Below, piece after piece: positions 54,269 through 60,661 of a stretch of 64,000 bases of DNA; position 1 is the stretch's first letter; every line of letters starts with the position of its first letter. A program made the translations under genes and the position numbers. The notes beneath the pieces are model-generated. The model searched no databases. It saw only the letters and a program-made list of their open reading frames with translations, and had not been told where the DNA came from. Where the stretch lies: NCBI RefSeq assembly GCF_026409565.1, contig NZ_CP112881.1, positions 2,487,501-2,551,500 of the forward strand, read 5' to 3'. Source of the stretch: Sneathiella aquimaris (GTDB lineage Bacteria > Pseudomonadota > Alphaproteobacteria > Sneathiellales > Sneathiellaceae).

Positions 54269-54616
54269 ATGGCGAAGGATACACCCGTAAACAGTCAAAT
54301 TACTGATGCAGTGAGCCAAAGTAATCTGACTGTCCTAGGATCGGCTCCCGCACAATCTATGGCGACCGCATATCAGGTTCTTGCCCAATCGATTGGCGTG
54401 GCCATGCAAAATGCCGTTTCCAACCAGCAGAATATGAACACGATTGATTCTGCCATTGTTTCTCAGGGCATCAGCCTTTTGTTCAATCTGGACGGAGCGG
54501 CTGACGCCAGTTCTGTAAAGAATGTCATCGTCAGCAACTCCGATGATGAAGTTCTTTCTACCCTGCAGGCGCTTCTCAGTGAACTGAAGGCTGCCAAAAC
54601 ACCGCCATCGGAATAA
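54269..54616 (+). CDS. rebB: RebB-family R-body protein, copy 1
   Basis: This 115-residue protein is a canonical member of the RebB killing-trait family. The N-terminal block VNSQITDAVSQSN (7-19) is followed by LGSAPAQSMATAYQVLAQSIG and MQNAVSNQQNMNTID, then a short C-terminal part with VLSTLQALLSEL. It has no signal peptide or transmembrane helix. In Caedibacter the related RebA and RebB assemble into the R-body ribbon, so this is a predicted structural subunit. The second residue is Ala, permissive for MetAP. AAAGGA precedes the ATG. It starts a run of five plus-strand reb genes. The exact match to a named reb gene of another species cannot be set without searching. Confidence 0.85.
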   Translation: MAKDTPVNSQITDAVSQSNLTVLGSAPAQSMATAYQVLAQSIGVAMQNAVSNQQNMNTIDSAIVSQGISLLFNLDGAADASSVKNVIVSNSDDEVLSTLQALLSELKAAKTPPSE

Positions 54617-54667
54617 CCCGCGACAGGTCATCCTGATTTTCAATTTTTAGTTTAAGGAGTTACGAGA

Positions 54668-54988
54668 ATGCCCGGCGATACACCAGTAAACAGCCAAATC
54701 ACGGATTCAATTACCCAAGCAAACGTTACCAACCTTGCCGAGGCCCCTGCGGTTTCCATGGCCAATACCTACCAGGTCTTTGGTCAGGTCGTCGGTGCCA
54801 GCATGCAAAACGCGGTAGCCAACCAACAGGGCGCTGCAACCATTGACCTTGCTGTCACAACCCAGGGCACAAGTGTTCTTTATAACCTTGGTGCGTCCAC
54901 TGCGGCGAAAGCAACCTCAGAGGTTCTGTCAGGTAACCCGGTTGCAGAATCAATCACGGCTCTACAGGCCGCCGCAGCTGGCTTTTAA
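54668..54988 (+). CDS. rebB: RebB-family R-body protein, copy 2
   Basis: The protein has 106 residues with the block VNSQITDSITQAN at 7-19, APAVSMANTYQVFGQVVG, MQNAVANQQGAATID and the C-terminal VLSGNPVAESITALQ shared with copies 3 and 5. It is short, without charged tails, and closest to copy 1 in the first half and copy 3 in the second. Met is followed by Pro, permissive for MetAP. AAGGAG precedes the ATG; the gap to copy 1 is 51 bases. A predicted ribbon subunit; mutually distinct sequences suggest copies with separate tasks rather than recent duplicates. Confidence 0.85.
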   Translation: MPGDTPVNSQITDSITQANVTNLAEAPAVSMANTYQVFGQVVGASMQNAVANQQGAATIDLAVTTQGTSVLYNLGASTAAKATSEVLSGNPVAESITALQAAAAGF

Positions 54989-55032
54989 GGGTAGCAACCA
55001 AGTTTAGATTATTTATTTAAAGGAGTGCCAAC

Positions 55033-55389
55033 ATGGCGGAGAATACGTGGATGAACAGCCAAGTCACAGATGCGGTCACGCAGTCCAATGTTAAAGTTCT
55101 GGGTGATGCCCCAGCGGAATCAATGGGCATGCTTTACCAGATGCTTGCACAAAGCACGGGTATGTCCATGCAGAACATGGTTGCAAACCAGCAGCATAAG
55201 AACTCTATCGATTCTGCTGTTGTAACAGGTGCCGTAACGGTTCTGTACACCCTGGATACGGCAACAACAGGCAAGGCAACACAGGAAATCCTGAGTGGCA
55301 GCCCGGTTGCCGAATCCATGGCATCCCTGAAAGGTGTAATGGCAGCTTTCAACAAACCTAACCCGAACTCACCAGCATTTGGTTCTTAG
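55033..55389 (+). CDS. rebB: RebB-family R-body protein, copy 3
   Basis: This 118-residue protein has MNSQVTDAVTQSN (7-19), APAESMGMLYQMLAQSTG, MQNMVANQQHKNSID and ILSGSPVAESMASLK, then an Asn/Pro-rich tail (FNKPNPNSPAF). It is unusually rich in Met in the core. Second residue Ala. AAAGGAG lies before the ATG and 44 bases separate it from copy 2. A strong hairpin follows 13 bases after its stop, dividing the operon into copies 1-3 and 4-5. Confidence 0.85.
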   Translation: MAENTWMNSQVTDAVTQSNVKVLGDAPAESMGMLYQMLAQSTGMSMQNMVANQQHKNSIDSAVVTGAVTVLYTLDTATTGKATQEILSGSPVAESMASLKGVMAAFNKPNPNSPAFGS

Positions 55390-55402
55390 ATCGGTCTCCA
55401 AC

Positions 55403-55426
55403 GGAGGTGGCCGCATGGCCACCTCC
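55403..55426. terminator. strong hairpin within the reb operon
   Basis: GGAGGTGGCC and GGCCACCTCC make a perfect 10-base GC-rich stem with loop GCAT, placed between reb copies 3 and 4. No T-run follows, so it more likely protects the 3' end of the copies 1-3 mRNA, or blocks degradation, than terminates transcription. Confidence 0.6.
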
Positions 55427-55504
55427 CTCTGAATCTCACAAATCGGGCGATAACGACGTCTCGTTACTGTAATTCGGAAATCAATCGTCAAGGATGGACT
55501 TAAG

Positions 55505-55822
55505 ATGACAACAAAAACTAGTGATGGCTCTGTAAAATCGGTGAACAGCCAGATAACCGATGCTGTGACCCAATCCAACATGATTGCCACGGGCATGTCT
55601 GCGGCTCACTCTATGGGCACGTTATATCAGACGATCGCACAATCAATTGGAACATCTGCCCAAAACGCGGTGTCAAACCAGCAAAACGCCAACAGCGTCA
55701 ATCTGGCGGCCTTGTCGCAGAACATCCAGTTGATCCTGCAAAATGCGCAACCAAAAACAATCGTGCAGCCCATTATCGTTCAGGCTCCGCCTGTTGAAAC
55801 CAAATCAGCGACAAAGAGCTGA
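55505..55822 (+). CDS. rebB: RebB-family R-body protein, copy 4, with Pro/Val-rich tail
   Basis: This 105-residue protein keeps the core VNSQITDAVTQSN (13-25), AAHSMGTLYQTIAQSIG and AQNAVSNQQNANSVN, but differs at both ends. Six extra residues precede the core. The usual C-terminal SGxPVAES block is replaced by QPKTIVQPIIVQAPPVETKS, a proline- and valine-rich tail. The tail suggests an interaction or cap function rather than the same packing as copies 1-3. Second residue Thr. AAGGA precedes the ATG. The 115-base gap before it contains the strong hairpin and possibly its own promoter. Confidence 0.8.
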   Translation: MTTKTSDGSVKSVNSQITDAVTQSNMIATGMSAAHSMGTLYQTIAQSIGTSAQNAVSNQQNANSVNLAALSQNIQLILQNAQPKTIVQPIIVQAPPVETKSATKS

Positions 55823-55876
55823 ACCACTCTTTAAGAGACGCGCTCTCCTTCAGTATCCGGCAACAGGAGTAAGGGA

Positions 55877-56203
55877 ATGACAGAAGAAAATTATGTAAAC
55901 AGCCAAGTTACAGATGCTATTTCCCAAACAAGTATGAAAGTTGTCGGCGAAGCCCCCGCTGAAGCAGTTGGAATGCTCTATCAGCAGATGGCACATAGTA
56001 TCGGTCTGGCCTTACAAAATGTCATTGCACAGCAGCAACATAGTTATTCCATTCATAACGCTATTACGCTGGCTGCATCCCGTCAATTGTTGACAACAGA
56101 CCCTATGGCGGCGGCAAAAGCATCACAGGATCTAATCTCTGGTAGCGCCGTGACGGACAATCTTGCTGCCCTGCAGGCCGTCGTGAGCGAAATGAGTAAA
56201 TAA
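55877..56203 (+). CDS. rebB: RebB-family R-body protein, copy 5
   Basis: The protein has 108 residues with VNSQVTDAISQTS (7-19), APAEAVGMLYQQMAHSIG, LQNVIAQQQHSYSIH and a C-terminal DLISGSAVTDNLAALQ that matches the ends of copies 2 and 3. It has more His residues in the core (MAHS, QQHSYSIHN) than the others, of interest because known R-bodies change shape with pH. Second residue Thr. AGGAG precedes the ATG and 54 bases separate it from copy 4. Its middle is the closest relative of the gene at 52853. Confidence 0.85.
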   Translation: MTEENYVNSQVTDAISQTSMKVVGEAPAEAVGMLYQQMAHSIGLALQNVIAQQQHSYSIHNAITLAASRQLLTTDPMAAAKASQDLISGSAVTDNLAALQAVVSEMSK

Positions 56204-56278
56204 GCGCCGGGCAACGCATCTGAAACGATGCCGGTTTGGCTCTTGAATAGTAATTTGTAACCGCGGAACACCTGGCTC

Positions 56279-56545
56279 ATGGAACGAAAGCATCACTCCC
56301 TGACAGAAATTTACGAAATTCTTCAACAAATAGAGGATGGCTTGCCAATTGATGTGGCGGCAGAGCAATTTGGCATCTCGAAGGCCACGCTGTATCGCTG
56401 GAAAAAGAAAGCTTTGGCCTCTGATAACACGGAGTTAAAAAAGCTGGCCCGGATCACGGACGAAAATAACCGCCTGAAAAATCTTCTCGCCGATGCCGCG
56501 CTTGAAATTCACGCTCTTAAAGAAAAATTGCAACAGACACTTTAA
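56279..56545 (+). CDS. helix-turn-helix/coiled-coil protein of transposase OrfA type
   Basis: This 88-residue protein has an HTH near residues 22-43 (LPIDVAAEQFGISKATLYRWKKK), then a leucine-rich coiled coil (LKKLARITDENNRLKNLLADAALEIHALKEKL). This is the layout of IS3/IS911 OrfA, which binds inverted-repeat ends. No OrfB, no terminal inverted repeats and no target duplication are visible around it, and it is intact and close to the last reb gene (75 bases) on the same strand. It may be a domesticated DNA-binding regulator of the locus. Alternative: leftover of an insertion sequence. Ribosome-binding site is weak. Confidence 0.7.
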   Translation: MERKHHSLTEIYEILQQIEDGLPIDVAAEQFGISKATLYRWKKKALASDNTELKKLARITDENNRLKNLLADAALEIHALKEKLQQTL

Positions 56546-56594
56546 GGCAGCCTAAAAACATTGCCTTCTTTCAGACCCCCTCTATAAAGGGGGT

Positions 56595-58385
56595 ATGTCG
56601 AGTAAACCTACCCAGATATTGCAATCCGTTTTTGGTTATCCAGAATTTCGCGGCCAGCAAGAAGCCGTAATCGAGCACGCCCTCGCCCGACGGGATGCCT
56701 TGGTTTTAATGCCGACAGGGGGTGGTAAATCCCTGTGCTATCAAATTCCAGCCTTATGTATGGACGGTGTAACGATTGTTATCTCTCCCCTTATTGCACT
56801 TATGCAAAATCAGGTGGAAGCCCTTAAACAATTGGGTGTTGCGGCGGCAGCATTGAACTCGTCTCATGCCATGCAAGAACAACGTGCAGTTCTGAATGCC
56901 CTGACAAACGGCGAATTGAAACTCCTTTACATTGCGCCTGAAAGGCTTTTCGCCAACGGATTTCTAGACTTTCTGGAAAGTTTGAACATTGCCCTTTTTG
57001 CTATTGATGAGGCCCATTGTGTTTCCCAGTGGGGTCACGATTTCAGACCAGAATATCTTAGGCTGTCCGTGTTGCACGACCGTTTTCCAAACGTTCCCAG
57101 ACTAGCACTGACAGCGACCGCAGACAGCCCGACACAAAAAGACATCATTGAACGATTAAATCTGCACTACGGAACCGTTTACAAATCTGGTTTTGACCGG
57201 CCGAACATTCAGTACCACCTGATTGAAAAAAAGAACGGTTTCTCGCAATTTCTGGACTTCATCCAGAACAATCATCCAGACGATGCCGGGATCATATATT
57301 GCCTGTCGCGCAAGAAAGTCGAGACCGTCGCAGCCAAACTGCAAGAAAAAGGCTTTCGGGCTCTCCCCTATCATGCGGGCCTCTCCAACGAAGTGCGGGC
57401 GAAAAACCAGGAACGCTTCATTAAAGAAGAAGGGATCATCGTTGTCGCAACAGTTGCCTTTGGCATGGGGATTGATAAGCCGGATGTCCGCTATGTAGCG
57501 CATCTTGATCTGCCCAAAAATCTTGAAGCCTATTATCAGGAAACGGGCCGGGCAGGCAGGGATGGATTGGCTGCGACGGCGTGGCTTGCATTTGGTCATC
57601 AGGACATTATTAAAATTCAACAGCTGTTAGGCGGAAACTCAACGCCCGAACAACAGAAGATTGAGCAACAAAAATTCTCCTCACTTCTTTATTATTGTGA
57701 AACGCTGGATTGTCGGCGACGGATTCTGCTGGACTATTTCGGCGAAACGCTTGAGGAAGATTGCGGAAATTGCGACAACTGCCTATCGCCCCCGGAAATT
57801 CAGGATGGCACTGAAGCCGCCCAAATGGCGTTATCATGCATCTATCGAACCGGGCAGATATTTGGAAGCGGCCATATCATTGATGTTTTAATGGGTGCAG
57901 ATACTGACAAAATCAAACGGGCCAACCATGACAACCTGCCTGTATATGGCAAAGGAACCTTTTATACCCGCCCAGAATGGCAAACCCTAATTCGGCAATT
58001 GCTCTCTTTGGCTTATATTTCTGCAGATACAGAAGGATATGGCAGTCTCTCTCTTAATGAGAAATGTAGAGCCCTTCTAAAGGGACAGGAAGTCTTCTCG
58101 GTGCGGAAATTTAGCCGGAACCGTAAAAAGCAGAAAGTTAAATCCGAAATTACGTTATCAACCGACGCAGACACCGCCCTTTTTCATCGCCTCAAAGCCC
58201 TCAGGCTGGATCTTGCAAAAAGTCAGAATATCCCGCCATACGTTATCTTTCATGATCGAACACTGATTGAAATTACAACCAACAAACCGGCAAACCTAAC
58301 CGAATTTGGCGAGCTTGCCGGGGTCGGCGCGGTAAAAAAGGAAAAATACGGACCTGTTTTTTTGGAACTTCTGAACAGCGAATAA
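56595..58385 (+). CDS. recQ: ATP-dependent DNA helicase RecQ
   Basis: The protein has 596 residues, the E. coli RecQ length. Walker A is [13 protein letters not shown], the DEAH box and aromatic loop are [17 protein letters not shown], and motif VI is [10 protein letters not shown]. The RQC zinc site is visible as Cys residues in [11 protein letters not shown] and CGNCDNC; a winged helix and the HRDC domain ([23 protein letters not shown]) complete it. It unwinds DNA 3' to 5' in recombination and repair. ATG 56595 follows GGGGG. It probably has its own promoter or shares the reb-HTH transcript. Confidence 0.95.
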   Translation: MSSKPTQILQSVFGYPEFRGQQEAVIEHALARRDALVLMPTGGGKSLCYQIPALCMDGVTIVISPLIALMQNQVEALKQLGVAAAALNSSHAMQEQRAVLNALTNGELKLLYIAPERLFANGFLDFLESLNIALFAIDEAHCVSQWGHDFRPEYLRLSVLHDRFPNVPRLALTATADSPTQKDIIERLNLHYGTVYKSGFDRPNIQYHLIEKKNGFSQFLDFIQNNHPDDAGIIYCLSRKKVETVAAKLQEKGFRALPYHAGLSNEVRAKNQERFIKEEGIIVVATVAFGMGIDKPDVRYVAHLDLPKNLEAYYQETGRAGRDGLAATAWLAFGHQDIIKIQQLLGGNSTPEQQKIEQQKFSSLLYYCETLDCRRRILLDYFGETLEEDCGNCDNCLSPPEIQDGTEAAQMALSCIYRTGQIFGSGHIIDVLMGADTDKIKRANHDNLPVYGKGTFYTRPEWQTLIRQLLSLAYISADTEGYGSLSLNEKCRALLKGQEVFSVRKFSRNRKKQKVKSEITLSTDADTALFHRLKALRLDLAKSQNIPPYVIFHDRTLIEITTNKPANLTEFGELAGVGAVKKEKYGPVFLELLNSE

Positions 58386-58419
58386 AAAAACGTTTCCCAA
58401 ACAACGGAAACGTTTTTTT
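58384..58419. terminator. bidirectional rho-independent terminator
   Basis: AAAAAAACGTTTCC and GGAAACGTTTTTTT form a perfect 14-base stem with an 8-base loop between the convergent recQ and methyl-accepting protein genes. Confidence 0.92.
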
Positions 58420-58440
58420 CAATAGTCTGGGTGGAAACGA

Positions 58441-59241
58441 TTAACTGGCCAGTTTTGACAGGGCTGCTTCCACCGTTTTCCGGCTGTTACTATTTTCACT
58501 CTCAATCGAAGACAATCCATCAAGAATAGAACTGATCTCTTCATTTTGCTGATCACTGATCGAGTTATTTGTAACCAGCGAATTGGCCGTCCGCCCAATA
58601 TATTCGATCAACTCATCCATTGAACTTACCGTTTCCTGCATGGTTTCCCGGCCTTTTTCCACGGCACTCGTCCCACTATCCATTGACGCGATAATCACAC
58701 CGATTTCTTCAGTTAATCGGTTAATCCGCTGGCGGATATCATCTGTCGCTTTTGCTGTCTGCGTTGAAAGGCTTTTCACTTCTCCCGCAACAACGGCAAA
58801 GCCTTTGCCTGCTTCACCCGCACGCGCCGCTTCAATCGTTGCGTTTAGAGCCAGCAAGTTGGTTTGCGACGCAATATCTTCAATTGACTGAACCATACCC
58901 GCTATTTGCTTGGATGCTTCTGTAAGTGCACCAATGCTATCCGTGGCTCGTCCAACGGCAGAGGCGATTTCTTCCATATTCTGAGCAGTTTGATTAACGA
59001 TCTGACGGCTGCGCGCAGCTGAGCCTTGCGCATCTTCAGCGCTTTTCTTGGCTTCATTCCGGTTCTCGCGGACCTGCCCAATCGAGGTGCGCACCATTTC
59101 GACAGACTGTTGGATAGTACGGGTCTGCTCGGCAATACCCTCTGAATTAACGACAACATTCTTCAAATTGTTAACGGTATTCAGAAGTTCCCCCTTATTA
59201 GTATTTTCCCCTGATGTTTCATTTACTGTAAAATCGTTCAC
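58441..59241 (-). CDS. soluble methyl-accepting chemotaxis-type protein
   Basis: This 266-residue protein consists mainly of an MCP signalling domain. The hairpin tip that contacts CheA and CheW is [30 protein letters not shown], flanked by long coiled coils. It has no membrane helix and no recognisable sensor domain, so it is cytoplasmic. The first 40 residues are unlike known sensors. The start is GTG 59241 with GGGGGA. No chemotaxis genes are adjacent. It may act as a cytoplasmic receptor or a diguanylate/kinase pathway coupler; the input is unknown. Confidence 0.88.
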   Translation of the reverse strand: MNDFTVNETSGENTNKGELLNTVNNLKNVVVNSEGIAEQTRTIQQSVEMVRTSIGQVRENRNEAKKSAEDAQGSAARSRQIVNQTAQNMEEIASAVGRATDSIGALTEASKQIAGMVQSIEDIASQTNLLALNATIEAARAGEAGKGFAVVAGEVKSLSTQTAKATDDIRQRINRLTEEIGVIIASMDSGTSAVEKGRETMQETVSSMDELIEYIGRTANSLVTNNSISDQQNEEISSILDGLSSIESENSNSRKTVEAALSKLAS

Positions 59242-59375
59242 GATGATCCCCCACTCCGATCCTGACGACCCTATGAATGCATAGCGAGGGCCGCCGTGTT
59301 ATTTTGAGGGATTAACGTAAGTCGGAGTGGTTAACAATCCGTAACGATAGAGAATAACGAAATCAAAAATTCTCT

Positions 59376-60050
59376 TTATGGTTTTGCATCGTTGAGTGAA
59401 CTTTTCATTCCGTTCAGAATATGGGAAAAAATCGTCAACAAGTTCTGCTTCAGATCAACTCTAAACGGGGCCAGTTCCGGGTGTTCCAATACTTTTGCAA
59501 GAACCGGCGAAGGATCAGACATCTGCCCCAATCCAACGACAAGGCAGTGCAGGGTAGACAAAACTTCAAGCCCCTGCCCCGCCATCAAAAATGGTAAGGC
59601 CCGCTCGATCAGTTGGGCGGTTTGCTCTGATCTGGCTTTTAAATACATCTTGAAAGCAAAAGCTTCCTCATATGAAATATTTTTTTCAAGCACCAAATGA
59701 AGCAGCGTAATGAGACGGAGCATTACTTGCCTGTCGTCAAGCGTCTCGAGGATCACCGACACAAAACGGTCAATCGACATGTCCGACTGGCGTTCTGTCA
59801 ATGAGACATCCACCCGGTCCAGCCAGACAGTTATTTCTTCTGTCGACAACGCTAGAAAGATCTCTTCCTTGGTTTTGAAGTAAAGATAGACTGTTCCCTT
59901 GGCCAATCCCGACCGTTTGGCAATCGTTGCCATACTAACATCGAAGAAACCCGCTTCCATAAACAAAGATCGAGCCGCGTGCAAAATCGCGTCCCGCCTT
60001 GCTTCCTTTTGGCGTTCGTTAGTCGCCCTTTTGACAGACATGTCACCCAT
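59376..60050 (-). CDS. TetR/AcrR-family regulator of the ior genes
   Basis: This 224-residue protein has the TetR_N HTH at about 18-65 (RDAILHAARSLFMEAGFFDVSMATIAKRSGLAKGTVYLYFKTKEEIF) and a helical ligand domain with no clear family. ATG 60050 has AAGG eight bases upstream; TTG 60056 and ATG 60041 are alternatives. It is divergent from iorA-iorB with a palindrome in the shared promoter, so it probably represses that operon until a substrate binds. Confidence 0.9.
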   Translation of the reverse strand: MGDMSVKRATNERQKEARRDAILHAARSLFMEAGFFDVSMATIAKRSGLAKGTVYLYFKTKEEIFLALSTEEITVWLDRVDVSLTERQSDMSIDRFVSVILETLDDRQVMLRLITLLHLVLEKNISYEEAFAFKMYLKARSEQTAQLIERALPFLMAGQGLEVLSTLHCLVVGLGQMSDPSPVLAKVLEHPELAPFRVDLKQNLLTIFSHILNGMKSSLNDAKP

Positions 60051-60132
60051 ACTCAATACCTTGAATTTTTCACGGCACTATCTCCTGAAATGCCAAGGAA
60101 ATAAATACATAATCACGATTACCCTGCAATAC

Positions 60133-60177
60133 TTGACAAAAGATAGCAGATATTATCATATTATGACCAGCGGTCAT
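60133..60177. promoter_or_regulatory. promoter and TetR-type operator before iorA
   Basis: A TTGACA -35 box lies at 60133-60138 with AT-rich sequence at the -10 position near 60154-60164. The palindrome ATGACC-AGC-GGTCAT (60163-60177) overlaps or directly follows it, a position suited to repression by the divergent TetR protein. Confidence 0.75.
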
Positions 60178-60199
60178 TTAAATTGATATTGGACAAAAT

Positions 60200-60658
60200 A
60201 TGCTGACTCTCTCAATCAATGGAACCATTCAGAATGTGGATGTCGAGGCCGACACCCCCCTGTTATGGGTTATTCGGGATACAGTTAAACTTACTGGCAC
60301 TAAATTTGGTTGTGGTGTCGCCGCTTGCGGCGCTTGCACCGTCCATATTGACGGAGAACCGGTACGCTCCTGCTCCTATCCGGTAAGTGCCGCTGTAGGA
60401 TCCGAGATTACAACAATTGAAGGCATTTCTGACGGTACCGTCACGGCCGTTCAGCAAGCCTGGATTGACGAACAGGTCCCACAATGCGGGTATTGCCAGT
60501 CAGGCATGGTCATGGCGGTAACCGCTTTGCTACGCGACAACCCGGAGCCAAGTGACGAAGATATCGATGACGCGGTGACAAATATATGCCGATGCGGCAC
60601 CTATCCACGTATCCGAAAAGCTATTCATGCTGCGGCCAAACAACAGTCGGGATCATAA
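60200..60658 (+). CDS. iorA: [2Fe-2S] subunit of isoquinoline 1-oxidoreductase-type molybdenum hydroxylase
   Basis: The protein has 152 residues with the two [2Fe-2S] sites of xanthine oxidase-family small subunits: the plant-ferredoxin type Cys38, Cys43, Cys46 and Cys58, and the helical type Cys96, Cys99, Cys130 and Cys132 (QCGYCQSGM and ICRCGTYPR). The [14 protein letters not shown] end is typical of IorA. It passes electrons from the molybdenum site in IorB to an acceptor. It is three bases before iorB, and no FAD subunit gene is present, as in IorAB. Confidence 0.93.
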   Translation: MLTLSINGTIQNVDVEADTPLLWVIRDTVKLTGTKFGCGVAACGACTVHIDGEPVRSCSYPVSAAVGSEITTIEGISDGTVTAVQQAWIDEQVPQCGYCQSGMVMAVTALLRDNPEPSDEDIDDAVTNICRCGTYPRIRKAIHAAAKQQSGS

Positions 60659-60661
60659 ATC

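Noticed and set aside
56279-56545. A complete insertion sequence after the reb genes
   Set aside because: There is no OrfB/DDE transposase gene, and no terminal inverted repeats or target duplication can be seen; recQ begins 49 bases downstream.
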